Of a DNA stretch of 64,000 nucleotides, positions 23,477-32,240 are shown piece by piece. Numbering within the stretch: position 1 is the first letter of the stretch; each line of letters starts with the position of its first letter. The notes beneath the pieces are model-generated. The model had not been told where the DNA came from. It made no database searches and saw only the letters and a list, made by a program, of their open reading frames with translations. The stretch is from PFJX01 sp040751755 (GTDB lineage: Bacteria; Pseudomonadota; Gammaproteobacteria; Burkholderiales; Thiobacillaceae). Location of the stretch: the NCBI GenBank assembly GCA_040751755.1, contig JBFMHC010000035.1, positions 190,278-254,277 on the forward strand, written 5' to 3'. Position numbers and translations under genes: made by a program.

Positions 23477-25043
23477 ACTGCGTCCCCTGCTCTGGCGCCT
23501 CGGCCTCGTCCTCGGCCTGGGGCTCGCCCCCCTGGCGGCCTGGGGCTTCTCCAATCCCTGCGCCTACGGGGGCGCCGGCGGCATGGGGGGCACCGGCCTG
23601 GCGCCCGCCGACTCGGGCATGGGCGGCACCGGCGCGCCGCGGCTTGGCGAGGATGGTCGCGGCATGGGCGGTACCGGCCACGGGGGGGACGGCTCGGGCA
23701 TGGGCGGCACCGGCCGGCGTGCCGCCAGCGATCCGGCAAGCGGCATAGGGGGTACCGGCCAGCGTGCCGATGCGGGCATGGGCGGCACGGGGCAGCGCGC
23801 CGCCACCGATGCAGGCAGCGGCGTGGGCGGTACCGGCATCGTCGGCATCATCACCGGCTTCGGCAGCATCTGCGTCAACGGCGTGGAGGTGCACTACGAC
23901 GCCTCCACCCCCGTCTCACAGGATGGCGAGCCCGGTTCCGCCACGGGTCTGGCGATCGGCCAACTGGTCTCTGTGCAGGCCCAGGGCAGTGGCGACTCGC
24001 TGCGCGCACGCTCGATCGCTGTGCATTCCGCCGTGGTCGGACCGGTCTCCTGGGTCTCCGCCGACGGTGAGACCGTCATGGCGCTGGGGCAGACCATCAA
24101 GCTCAACCGCGTCGGCCTGCCCAACCTCGGCAAGGCGGACAAGGTCAATCCCGGCCAGATGGTGCGGGTGAGTGGCCTGCGCGATGCCGCCGGCACCCTC
24201 CTCGCGACGCGGGTGGAACAGGTCGGTGCGGATGCCAAGGTCCGCGTCGCCGGCCCGCTCGAGACCTTCGCCGGGGGCGTGGGCCGGATCGGCAACCTCA
24301 CGGTCATGGGCGTGGAGCGGCGGCAGGGCGGGGGCGTGGTGCAGGTCAGCGGACGGCTCGCCGGCGACGTCCTGGTGGCCGAGCGCGTTGCCGCAGTGGC
24401 CGACGCGAAGGCCTTGGCCAGTATGGAGCGCGTGGTGCTGCAGGGCCCGGTGCTGCGCACCCTGCCGAACGGCGAGATCGACCTCGGCTACGCCCGCGTG
24501 AAGGCCTCCGGGGCGATGCGCGAAGGGGTGCGCGTCGGCCAGTGGATCCGCGTCGATGCCTTGCGCGGCAAGGATGGCGAACTGGAGGTACGGCGGCTGG
24601 AGCGCGACGACGATGCCAGGCCGACGGGAAGGGGCACCACGGGACGTGGTTCGACCCGCGCGGGCGAGATTGCGTCGGATCTGGACGATGACGATGCGCG
24701 CGAATCGGCAGGTCGCGAATCCGGAACCTCCGTAGTAGAGCCGGTCGAGAAGACCGAGAAGACCGAGAAGGTCGAGAAGGCCGAGAAGGCCGAGAAGGTC
24801 GAGAAGGCCGAGAAGGTCGAGAAGGCCGAGAAGGTCGAGAAGGTCGAGAAGGTCGAGAAGGTCGAGAAGGTCGAGAAGGTCGAGAAGGGCGAGAAGGTCG
24901 AGAAGGTCGAGAAGGTCGAGAAGGTCGAGAAGGTCGAGAAGCCGGAGAAGGTCGAGAAACCGGAAAAGGTCGAGAAGCCGGAGAAGGTCGAGAAGCCGGA
25001 GAAGGTCGAGAAGCCGGAAAAGCCCGAGGTTCCCGAAAGGTGA
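23460..25043 (+). CDS. DUF5666 protein with Gly-Gly-Thr-Gly repeats and a charged xEK repeat tail
   Basis: 527 residues. A short basic start and hydrophobic stretch (LVLGLGLAPLAAWG) act as signal peptide. The mature N-terminus has seven G-M/I/V-G-G-T-G motifs between about residues 38 and 125, spaced 8-17 residues. Several beta-rich DUF5666 units follow (about 130-380), each with a V-x-G-x-V / I-x-x-x-R-V-E pattern such as VRVSGLRDAAGTLLATRVEQ. An acidic linker leads to 31 tandem xEK triplets. The stop overlaps the next start (GTGA). The layout suggests an exported surface or periplasmic protein with a flexible charged stalk; no function is established. Confidence 0.8.
   Translation: MAAARELRPLLWRLGLVLGLGLAPLAAWGFSNPCAYGGAGGMGGTGLAPADSGMGGTGAPRLGEDGRGMGGTGHGGDGSGMGGTGRRAASDPASGIGGTGQRADAGMGGTGQRAATDAGSGVGGTGIVGIITGFGSICVNGVEVHYDASTPVSQDGEPGSATGLAIGQLVSVQAQGSGDSLRARSIAVHSAVVGPVSWVSADGETVMALGQTIKLNRVGLPNLGKADKVNPGQMVRVSGLRDAAGTLLATRVEQVGADAKVRVAGPLETFAGGVGRIGNLTVMGVERRQGGGVVQVSGRLAGDVLVAERVAAVADAKALASMERVVLQGPVLRTLPNGEIDLGYARVKASGAMREGVRVGQWIRVDALRGKDGELEVRRLERDDDARPTGRGTTGRGSTRAGEIASDLDDDDARESAGRESGTSVVEPVEKTEKTEKVEKAEKAEKVEKAEKVEKAEKVEKVEKVEKVEKVEKVEKGEKVEKVEKVEKVEKVEKPEKVEKPEKVEKPEKVEKPEKVEKPEKPEVPER
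24744..25022 (+). repeat. 31-copy 9-bp tandem repeat encoding Val/Ala/Pro-Glu-Lys
   Basis: 279 bases made of a GTCGAGAAG-type unit (GTC, GCC, ACC, GGC or CCG as first codon), in frame throughout. The unit is three codons, so copy-number change never shifts the frame. Variants cluster: Ala/Thr early, Val in the middle, alternating Pro/Val at the end. Confidence 0.95.
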
Positions 25044-25051
25044 CAGAGAAC

Positions 25052-25825
25052 ATGCCCAGTGCCCGTGTCGCGGCCGCCCTGCTGGCCTGCATGGCCGGTG
25101 CGTTACCGGCCCATGCCGATTCCCAACTCTCCCTGAGCAGCGGCCTCGACTACAGTTCCGGGAAATACGGTGGCACCCTCACCACGGAGATCTGGTACGT
25201 GCCATTCACGGCGCGCCTGGAGAGCGGTGACTGGCAATACAAGCTGACCGTACCCTACGTGCGCATGCGGGCCCCTTCCGGCGGCGTCATCATCGGCTAC
25301 GACGACAACGGCCTGCCGATTCGCGACGGCGTGGGCACGCCCGTCACCGAGGACGGGCTGGGCGACGTGGTCGCCGCCGCCACCTACTCCCTGGTGGCCC
25401 GTCCCGACCTCCTGCTCGACCTCACTGGCAAGGTGAAGTTCGGCACCGCCAGCGTCAGCCGCGGCCTGGGCACGGGCGAAAACGACCTCGGCGCGGCCAT
25501 GGACGCGTATTTCCCCATGGGCAAGGCCACGCCCTTCCTGGGCTTGAGCTACCGCTGGCCGGGCGACCCGCAGGGCCAGGACCTGCGCAACACCTGGGGG
25601 GCGAGCGCGGGGCTGGCCTACAAGCATTCGGCGCAGTGGAGCATGGGCGCCATGCTCGACTGGCGCAGTGCCGCCACCGCAGCGAGCACGCCGCACCGCG
25701 ACCTGCTGCTGTATGCCGTGTACAAGCCGGGCGGCGCCTGGAAGTTCCAGGTCTACTTCGACAAGGGCTTTTCCGATTCCAGTCCGGACCATGGACTGGG
25801 CCTGATGGCCACCCTGAGCTTCTGA
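25052..25825 (+). CDS. Predicted outer-membrane beta-barrel protein
   Basis: 257 residues from ATG 25052; a GTG at 25040 overlapping the upstream stop would add four residues. Signal peptide AAALLACMAGALPAHA. The mature chain alternates hydrophobic and polar residues in strands (LSLSSGLDYSSGKYGGTLTT, WQYKLTVPYVRM, WKFQVYFDKGFSDSS) and ends in a terminal phenylalanine (LMATLSF), as expected for BAM-inserted barrels. It resembles small transporter-like barrels of the MetA/OmpW size class. It is the third gene of the DUF6502-DUF5666-barrel unit, so it may display or export the repeat protein; this is inferred from position only. Confidence 0.75.
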   Translation: MPSARVAAALLACMAGALPAHADSQLSLSSGLDYSSGKYGGTLTTEIWYVPFTARLESGDWQYKLTVPYVRMRAPSGGVIIGYDDNGLPIRDGVGTPVTEDGLGDVVAAATYSLVARPDLLLDLTGKVKFGTASVSRGLGTGENDLGAAMDAYFPMGKATPFLGLSYRWPGDPQGQDLRNTWGASAGLAYKHSAQWSMGAMLDWRSAATAASTPHRDLLLYAVYKPGGAWKFQVYFDKGFSDSSPDHGLGLMATLSF

Positions 25826-25848
25826 GTGCCCCCAGGGCCGGGCGCAGC

Positions 25849-26508
25849 TCAGCGGTTGAGGTAGCGTCGGTCGTCGAAGGTCGCCACCCATTCCGGGCGC
25901 CACACCACCATCATGGTCACCATCATGCCCGTGGCGAAGGCCTCGCCCCAGGCCATGAGCAGGTAGTAGGGCAGGTATTCCTCCAGCAGATAGTCCAGGG
26001 CGTAGGCGCCGGAGAGGGCGACGAAGCCGGTCGATACCAGCCCCACCGACATGATCGCCAGCGCCGCGCCGAAGAAGGCGTTGAGAAAGATGTAGACGAA
26101 CAGGTGGTTGGTCAGCTTGCCGTCCACCAGGCGATAGATGGCCCAGCTCACCCCCACCGGCACCGCTCCCATGATCAGCCAGTTGGCCGCGAAGGCCGCG
26201 TATTCCCCCTGCCAGAGGGTGATGGCGGCGGTGATCAGGCCGAGGGCGAGCAGCGCGAACAGGGGGCGGAACATGAGGGTGAGGGCGGTGGCGCCGAGCA
26301 GGTGGAAGTTCAGGCCCGGCTTGATGCCCGCCTTGATCAGCCACAGGCCCAGTACCGCCACGGTGGCGCCGAGGAAGACGTTGAGGTTGGCGCGGTCCAG
26401 CAGCATCGGCCAGGCGGCGCGGCGCGCCAGCAACGCCGCCATGCCGAGCGCGCCGAGCCAGAAGAGCCAGAGCCACAAGGCAGGGATGTGGGCGGAGATC
26501 AGGTTCAT
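25849..26508 (-). CDS. CbiM-like energy-coupling factor permease (metal uptake)
   Basis: 219 residues with about six to seven membrane helices. The N-terminus MNLISAHIPALWLWLFWLG corresponds to the M-H-I-P start region of CbiM/NikM proteins, in which a histidine near the N-terminus binds Co2+ or Ni2+. Later segments (LKAGIKPGLNFHLLGATALTLMF is the conserved core, described here as an N-F-H-L-L-G motif) fit the same family. No ATPase or T-component gene is adjacent, so it is a solitary S-component; such orphans occur in beta- and gammaproteobacteria. Metal specificity cannot be read. The start at 26508 is used because the extension to 26520 adds only four residues. Confidence 0.85.
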   Translation of the reverse strand: MNLISAHIPALWLWLFWLGALGMAALLARRAAWPMLLDRANLNVFLGATVAVLGLWLIKAGIKPGLNFHLLGATALTLMFRPLFALLALGLITAAITLWQGEYAAFAANWLIMGAVPVGVSWAIYRLVDGKLTNHLFVYIFLNAFFGAALAIMSVGLVSTGFVALSGAYALDYLLEEYLPYYLLMAWGEAFATGMMVTMMVVWRPEWVATFDDRRYLNR

Positions 26509-26564
26509 CGCGGGCCTCAAGTAGAATTCCCGGCATTTTATTAGATGTTGCTAATGGAGCCGCG

Positions 26565-27227
26565 ATGCGTCTTGCCCTGTTCGATCTCGACAACACCCTG
26601 CTGGCCGGCGATTCCGACTTCGAGTGGGCGCAGTACCTGATCGAGCAGGGGGTGCTCGACCGTGAGGTGTACGAGGCCCGCAACCAAGCCTTCTACGACC
26701 AGTACAAGGCGGGCACCCTGGACATCCACGAGTTCCTCGACTTCCAGCTCAAGCCCCTCGCGCGCCATCCGCGCGGCCAGCTCGACGCCTGGCACCGCGA
26801 CTACATGGCGCGCAAGGTCGTTCCCATGGTGGCACCGGGCGCCGCCGCCCTGCTGGAACGGCACCGCGAGCACGTGCGCGTGATCGTCACCGCCACCAAC
26901 AGCTTCGTCACCGCGCCCATCGCCGCCCACCTGGGCGTGGAGCACCTGATCGCCACCGACCCCGAGCAGCGCGACGGCGAGTTCACCGGCCGCGTCGCCG
27001 GCACCCCTTCCTTCAAGGCGGGCAAGGTGACGCGCCTGGAGGAATGGCTGGCGGCCCGGGGCAAGACCTGGGCGGACGTCGAGGAGAGCTGGTTCTACAG
27101 CGACTCGCTGAACGACCTGCCGCTGCTCGCGCACGTCCACCACCCGGTGGCGGTCGATCCCGACCCCACGCTCAAGGCCCACGCCGAGGCGCACGGCTGG
27201 CCGGTGATCAGCCTGCGCGGCGGCTGA
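26565..27227 (+). CDS. HAD-IB family phosphatase (SerB-like)
   Basis: 220 residues. Motif I is LALFDLDNTLLAGDSD (nucleophile and acid Asp), motif II VIVTATNSFVTAP (Thr), with the motif III lysine in SFKAGKVTRL and motif IV Asp residues in WFYSDSLNDLPLL. A helical cap (about 20-95) fits subfamily IB, which includes phosphoserine phosphatase-like enzymes of unknown substrate (TIGR01490 group). GGAG precedes the ATG by five bases. The gene is divergent from the CbiM-like permease and is followed by a sigma-28-like promoter for the next operon. The general reaction, hydrolysis of a phosphomonoester, is firm; the substrate is not known. Confidence 0.9.
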   Translation: MRLALFDLDNTLLAGDSDFEWAQYLIEQGVLDREVYEARNQAFYDQYKAGTLDIHEFLDFQLKPLARHPRGQLDAWHRDYMARKVVPMVAPGAAALLERHREHVRVIVTATNSFVTAPIAAHLGVEHLIATDPEQRDGEFTGRVAGTPSFKAGKVTRLEEWLAARGKTWADVEESWFYSDSLNDLPLLAHVHHPVAVDPDPTLKAHAEAHGWPVISLRGG

Positions 27228-27273
27228 CCACGCCACGCCCGACGGTCGGCGCTGGATAGGGCGGCCCTATAAC

Positions 27274-27301
27274 TAAAGTATTATGCCGGACAGGCCGATA
27301 T
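27274..27301 (+). promoter_or_regulatory. Sigma-28 (FliA)-like promoter of the LOV kinase operon
   Basis: TAAAGTA at 27274-27280 and GCCGATAT at 27294-27301, with 16 bases between TAAA and GCCG. This is the best FliA match in the window (seven of eight in the -10 box). Predicted transcription start is near 27308, about 45 bases before ATG 27352. Confidence 0.72.
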
Positions 27302-27351
27302 TGGCGCCTGGGCATGCATGGCCCCGATACGAGCGATAGGAGCCTTCCCGT

Positions 27352-30300
27352 ATGGACTATAGCGAGCCGTCCGTGCTCAAGCTGCTGGTTGCCGTCGGCG
27401 ACCCCGCGCAAATCACGCGCGTGGGCGAGTTGCTGGCCGGCGCGTCCGTGGCTTGCGCGGTCGACGCGCGCAGCGATCCCGCGGACGTCCTGGCCCTGCT
27501 GCAGGGCGGGGAACACGACCTCTGTCTGCTCGATGCGGGCATGCGCCTGCCCGACGGCGAGGACCTGCTCAGGTGCGCGCGGGCGGCGGGCAGCAGGATG
27601 CCGGTGATCCTGCTGCTCGATGCCGATACCCCCTGCAGCGAAGATTGTGTGGCCGAGCACGGCGCGCAGGATGCCCTCTACAAGCACACCCTGCTCGCCA
27701 CTGCGCTGCGGCGGTCGATCCGCAATGCCATCGCCAAGGCGCGCATCCTCGACCAGCTGGCGGTCAGCCAGCAGCGGCTGCACCGGCACGAGCTCGAGCT
27801 GACGCGCCTGCAGGCCGCGCTCGACCAGCACGCCATCGTCAGCGCGGCGGACATCGACGGCAACATCACCTATGCCAACGACAAGTTCTGCGAGGTCAGC
27901 GGCTACGCGCGCGAGGAACTGATCGGCCGCAACCATCGCCTGCTCAAGTCCGGCGTGCACCCGGACGCCTTCTACGAGGAGATGTGGCGCACCCTCGCGG
28001 GCGGCCAAAGCTGGCAGGGCGAGATCTGCAACCGGCGCAAGGACGGCAGCCGCTACTGGGTGCGCAGCACCATCGTGCCGTTCTCCGGCGCCGACGGCCT
28101 GCCCTACCAGTATGTCTCCATCCGCACCGACATCACCGCGATCAAGGAGGCCGAGTCGCGCCTGCGCCTGATGGGCAAGGCCCTGGAGGCGAGCGTCGAC
28201 GGCATCGCCATCGCCGACGCGAGCCAGCCCGATCTTCCGCTCATCTACGTCAACCCGGCGTTCGAGCGCCTGAGCGGCTATGCGCAGGAAGAACTGATCG
28301 GCCGCAATTGCCGCTTCCTGCAAGGGGACGACCAGGGCCAGCTCGGCCTCGACGAGGTGCGCGCCGCGTTGCGCGAGGGACGCTCCGCCCGCGCCCTGTT
28401 GCGCAATTACCGCAAGGATGGCGGCCTGTTCTGGAACGACCTGTCGATCGCCCCGGTACGCGACGACGGTGGCCGGATCACGCATTTCATCGGCGTCGCC
28501 AACGACGTGACCGCGCGGCACGACGCCGAGACGGCGTTGCTGCACAGCGAGGAGCGGCTGCGCCGCAGCCAGGTGTACGCCAACATCGGCACCTGGGACT
28601 GGAACATCCAGACCGGCGAGCTCTTCTGGTCGGAGCGCATCGGGCCGCTGTTCGGCTACGACAGCCTGGTCGAGACCACCTATGAGAACTTCCTCGCCGC
28701 CGTGCACCCCGAGGACCGGCGGCGTGTGGTCGAGGCGGTGAATGCCTGTGTCGAACGCGGCGATAAATACGACATCGAGCACCGCTGCGTCTGGCCGGAC
28801 GGCACGGTGCGCTGGATGCTGGAGCGCGGCGACGTGACCCGCGACCCGGCCGGCCGGCCGCTGCACATGCTGGGGGTGGTGCAGGACATCACCGACCGCA
28901 AGCTGGCCGAGCAGAAACTCCAGGCCAGCGAGGCCAGCCTGGCGAACGCCCAGCGCATCGCCCGCCTCGGCAGTTTCGACTGGAATCCGGTCACGGACAC
29001 GTTGCACTGGTCGGACGAACACTATCGCCTCTGGGGCCTTGAGCCGGGCAGCGTCACGCCCAGTTATGCCCTGTTCCGCCAGGGGGTGCATCCGGACGAC
29101 GTCGCGCGGGTCGAGACCCTCCTGAACGCCGCCCTGGAAGGTGGGCGCCATTACGACTGCCAGCACCGCGTGCGCCGCCCGGACGGCAGCGTGCGCACCA
29201 TCCACGGGCGCGGCGAGGTGATGTTCGACGCCGGCGGCAGGGCGGTGCGCATGGCCGGCACGGTGCAGGACATCACCGAACTCGACCAGGCGCAACGCCA
29301 GATCCGCGACATCGGCGAGCGTTTCCGCGCCCTCGTCGAGACCACCGCGGACTGGATCTGGGAGGTCGATGCGGAAGGGCGCTATACCTATGCCAGTCCG
29401 CGGGTGCGGGAACTGCTCGGCCACGACCCCGAGGAGGTGCTGGGCAAGACCCCCTTCGACTTCATGCCGCCCGCGGAGGCCCGGCGCGTCCGCGATGCCT
29501 TCGCCTCGATCGCCGGGGCGCGCCGGCCGCTCCGCAACCTGGTCAACCGCAACCTGCGCCGCGATGGCAGCGAGGTGGTCCTGGAGACCAGCGGCGTGCC
29601 GATCCTCGCCGACGACGGCGGCTTCCTCGGTTACCGGGGCATAGACCGCGACATCACCGATCGCATCGAGCGTGAACGGCTGCTCGAAACCGCCAGGCAG
29701 GAGGCGGACCGCGCCAACCAGGCGAAGTCGATGTTCCTCTCCAGCATGAGCCACGAACTGCGTACGCCGCTCAATGCCATCCTCGGCTTCGCGCAGCTGC
29801 TGCAGATCCAGAAGGGCCTGGACACGGAGCAACTGGAGAACGTCGAGGAGATCCTCAAGGCGGGGCGGCACCTGCTCGAACTGGTCAACGAGGTGCTGGA
29901 TCTGGCGAAGATCGACGCCGGCGCCATCAACCTAAATATCGAGCCGGTGGACTGCGCCGGCCTGGTCCGGGAGGCGGTCAACCTGGTGCGTGTGATGGCC
30001 GAGCGGCAGGGCATCGACCTGCGCGGGGAGTTCGGCGACACCTGCCATGCCGGCTTTCTGGCCGATCGCACGCGCCTGAAGCAGGTGCTGGTCAACCTGC
30101 TCTCCAATGCCATCAAGTACAACCGCCCGCACGGCAGCGTCACCCTGCGCCTCGTTCCGGGCGCCCAGGGCTTCGGCCGCATCGAGGTGAGCGATACCGG
30201 CCTGGGGCTGAGCGCGGCACAGCAGGAGGAACTGTTCCAGCCCTTCCACCGCCTGCACGGCGCGGAATCGAACATCGAGGGGCATGGCATCGGCCTGGCG

Positions 30301-30867
30301 ATCTGCAAGCGCCTGGCCGATGCCATGGGCGGCCGGATCGGCGTGGCGAGCACGCCTGGCGTGGGCAGCACCTTCTGGCTGGAACTGCCGCTCGCGGGCG
30401 ACGCCGCGGTGCCCATGGACGACCACGAGGCCCCTCGGGACGAGCAGGGCGCACGCGACTGCCGGCCCGCGACCATCCTGTACGTCGAGGACGATCCGGC
30501 CAACCTGCGCCTGGTGCGGAACCTGTTCGCGACGCGCCCCGGCTGGACCCTGCTCACCGCGGAGACCGCGGGGCAGGGGCTTGAGCGGGCGGCGATGGAG
30601 CCGGTGGACCTGATCCTGCTGGACATCAACCTGCCGGGCATGGACGGCTACCACGTCCTGGAGCGCCTGCGCGCCATGGAGCGGACCGCGGCGATCCCGG
30701 TGGTCGCCCTGACCGCCCGCGCCACCCGGGACGCGATCGCGCGCGGCCTGGCCGCGGGTTTCGCCGCCTACCTGACCAAGCCGCTCGACGTGGCCGGGTT
30801 CTGGAGCTGCCTGGAAGCGCTGCTGTGCGGCCGCGCCGCCGACAACGAACTGAGTGAGACGACGTGA
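27352..30867 (+). CDS. LOV-domain (blue-light type) multi-PAS hybrid histidine kinase
   Basis: 1,171 residues, no membrane segment. Order: degenerate receiver-like domain (about 8-125), PAS (160-265), LOV (275-395), two or three further PAS/PAC units (405-775), HisKA (SSMSHELRTPLNAILGF), HATPase_c (NLLSNAIKYN, DTGLGL, GHGIGLAI) and a C-terminal receiver (LYVEDDPANLRLV, LLDINLPGMDGY). The LOV unit has the flavin-adduct motif GRNCRFLQG with Cys320, then NYRKDGGLFWN with both flavin-contacting Asn residues. The conserved Gln of FIGVQ is Ala383 (FIGVAND). AGGAG lies nine bases before the ATG. The stop overlaps the next start (GTGATGA), so its likely output partner is the receiver-phosphatase encoded there. 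Light sensing is inferred from the motif. Confidence 0.93.
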   Translation: MDYSEPSVLKLLVAVGDPAQITRVGELLAGASVACAVDARSDPADVLALLQGGEHDLCLLDAGMRLPDGEDLLRCARAAGSRMPVILLLDADTPCSEDCVAEHGAQDALYKHTLLATALRRSIRNAIAKARILDQLAVSQQRLHRHELELTRLQAALDQHAIVSAADIDGNITYANDKFCEVSGYAREELIGRNHRLLKSGVHPDAFYEEMWRTLAGGQSWQGEICNRRKDGSRYWVRSTIVPFSGADGLPYQYVSIRTDITAIKEAESRLRLMGKALEASVDGIAIADASQPDLPLIYVNPAFERLSGYAQEELIGRNCRFLQGDDQGQLGLDEVRAALREGRSARALLRNYRKDGGLFWNDLSIAPVRDDGGRITHFIGVANDVTARHDAETALLHSEERLRRSQVYANIGTWDWNIQTGELFWSERIGPLFGYDSLVETTYENFLAAVHPEDRRRVVEAVNACVERGDKYDIEHRCVWPDGTVRWMLERGDVTRDPAGRPLHMLGVVQDITDRKLAEQKLQASEASLANAQRIARLGSFDWNPVTDTLHWSDEHYRLWGLEPGSVTPSYALFRQGVHPDDVARVETLLNAALEGGRHYDCQHRVRRPDGSVRTIHGRGEVMFDAGGRAVRMAGTVQDITELDQAQRQIRDIGERFRALVETTADWIWEVDAEGRYTYASPRVRELLGHDPEEVLGKTPFDFMPPAEARRVRDAFASIAGARRPLRNLVNRNLRRDGSEVVLETSGVPILADDGGFLGYRGIDRDITDRIERERLLETARQEADRANQAKSMFLSSMSHELRTPLNAILGFAQLLQIQKGLDTEQLENVEEILKAGRHLLELVNEVLDLAKIDAGAINLNIEPVDCAGLVREAVNLVRVMAERQGIDLRGEFGDTCHAGFLADRTRLKQVLVNLLSNAIKYNRPHGSVTLRLVPGAQGFGRIEVSDTGLGLSAAQQEELFQPFHRLHGAESNIEGHGIGLAICKRLADAMGGRIGVASTPGVGSTFWLELPLAGDAAVPMDDHEAPRDEQGARDCRPATILYVEDDPANLRLVRNLFATRPGWTLLTAETAGQGLERAAMEPVDLILLDINLPGMDGYHVLERLRAMERTAAIPVVALTARATRDAIARGLAAGFAAYLTKPLDVAGFWSCLEALLCGRAADNELSETT

Positions 30868-32009
30868 TGACGAGCCCGATGAAGGTCCTGGTGGTCGACG
30901 ATGTCCAGGAGAACCTCACGCTGCTGAGCCGTGCCCTGGGGTACGAGGGCTATGTCGTGGTCGTCGCCAAGACCGGCGAGGAGGCCCTGTCCGTCTTCGC
31001 GGCCGAGCGCCCGGATGTGGTGCTGATGGACGTCATGCTGCCCGGCATCGACGGTTACGAGGCCACGCGCCGGCTGCGGCGGCTGAGCGGCCAGTACTGG
31101 GTGCCCATCATCTTCGTCAGCGCCCTTGGCCAGAGCGTCGACATGGTGCGCGGCCTGGAGGCCGGGGGCGACGACTATATCGGCAAGCCGATCGACCTCT
31201 CGCTGCTGCTCGCGAAGATGCGCGCCATGCAGCGCATCGCCGAGATGCAGCGCCGGCTGCGCGAGACGCGGGCGGAACTGGCGGCGTATCACCTGCAGGC
31301 CGAGGAGGAGCAGGAGATGGCGCGCGAGCTGATGGCGCGCATGATCGACGCCGCCTCGATGGAAATCCCCGGCATGCGCCAATACATCCAGCCGGCGGGG
31401 CGGTTTTGCGGCGACCTGCTGATCGCGACCCGCTCCCAGAGCGGGGAGGTCTACGTCCTGCACGCCGATTCCATGGGCCACGGCCTGGCCGCGGCCCTGC
31501 CGCTGTTGCCCATCTCGCAGACCTTCCATTCCATGAGCCAGCAGGGGATGTCCATCGCCGACATCGCCCGCGAGATGAATCTGCAGCTGCACCGGCAGAT
31601 GCCGCAGGGACGTTTCGTCGCGGCCACCCTGGTGCGTCTGGATCCGGTCAACCACGTCGCCGAGGTATGGAACGGCGGCAACCCGGCGGCGCTGATGCTC
31701 GACGCCTCCGGCCGCGTCTTGCAGCGCTTCGCCTCGCAGCATATGGCGCTCGGCCCGCTGGGCGCCAACCGTTTCGATGCCCGCACGCAGATCGTCCAGG
31801 CGGGGCAGTCCTGCTCCCTGGTGCTGTTCTCCGACGGCCTGCTCGACGCGGTGGGCGAGACGGGGGCGCCGTTCGGCGAGGAGGGGGTGGAACAAGCCCT
31901 CCTCGCCAGGGGAGCGAACCTGTTCGACGAGCTCGTCGAGGCGGTGCAGCGCCTGGCAGCCTGCGGCGGCGTCCAGGACGACATCTCGGTGGTCTCGCTC
32001 GCCTGTTGA
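30867..32009 (+). CDS. Response regulator with SpoIIE/RsbU-type PP2C phosphatase output
   Basis: About 380 residues from ATG 30867 (GTG 30864 also possible); the start overlaps the kinase stop. The receiver (about 5-120) has LVVDDVQENLTLL, phosphoacceptor Asp in VVLMDVMLPGIDGYEATR and the lysine in YIGKPIDL. A coiled coil (about 125-165) leads to a SpoIIE-type phosphatase with metal ligands in ADSMGHGLAAALP and in LFSDGLLDA, and EGVEQALL near the end. Proteins of this plan dephosphorylate anti-sigma-factor antagonists. No antagonist or anti-sigma gene is in the window, so its target lies elsewhere. It is presumably controlled by phosphoryl transfer from the LOV kinase. Confidence 0.9.
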   Translation: MTSPMKVLVVDDVQENLTLLSRALGYEGYVVVVAKTGEEALSVFAAERPDVVLMDVMLPGIDGYEATRRLRRLSGQYWVPIIFVSALGQSVDMVRGLEAGGDDYIGKPIDLSLLLAKMRAMQRIAEMQRRLRETRAELAAYHLQAEEEQEMARELMARMIDAASMEIPGMRQYIQPAGRFCGDLLIATRSQSGEVYVLHADSMGHGLAAALPLLPISQTFHSMSQQGMSIADIAREMNLQLHRQMPQGRFVAATLVRLDPVNHVAEVWNGGNPAALMLDASGRVLQRFASQHMALGPLGANRFDARTQIVQAGQSCSLVLFSDGLLDAVGETGAPFGEEGVEQALLARGANLFDELVEAVQRLAACGGVQDDISVVSLAC

Positions 32010-32240
32010 AGCCCGTCCGTGGGGGCGAGGTTCGTCTAATCTGAAAACGGATTCGGTTGCCACCCGCGTGGCGCACCGGAGGGGAAATTCGCGGACGGAG
32101 TGAAGGCCCTCACAGCTTTGTCATGTTCGTCGCGGTAGGGTTCGACGTCACGACAACGGCGTTGGCCGGCAGTGCCTTCTGCGTCCGTTTGTGGTTTTTC
32201 CTGAGCCGATTTCGAACGCCGACATAACAAGGAGCGGAAC

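Noticed and set aside
24744..25022. Regular short repeats that could be mistaken for a CRISPR array.
   Set aside because: The unit is 9 bp with no spacers, it is fully in frame in a coding gene, and no cas genes are near.
27208..29871. An 887-codon minus-strand frame opposite the LOV kinase.
   Set aside because: Shadow of the plus-strand PAS/LOV domains; no motifs of its own.
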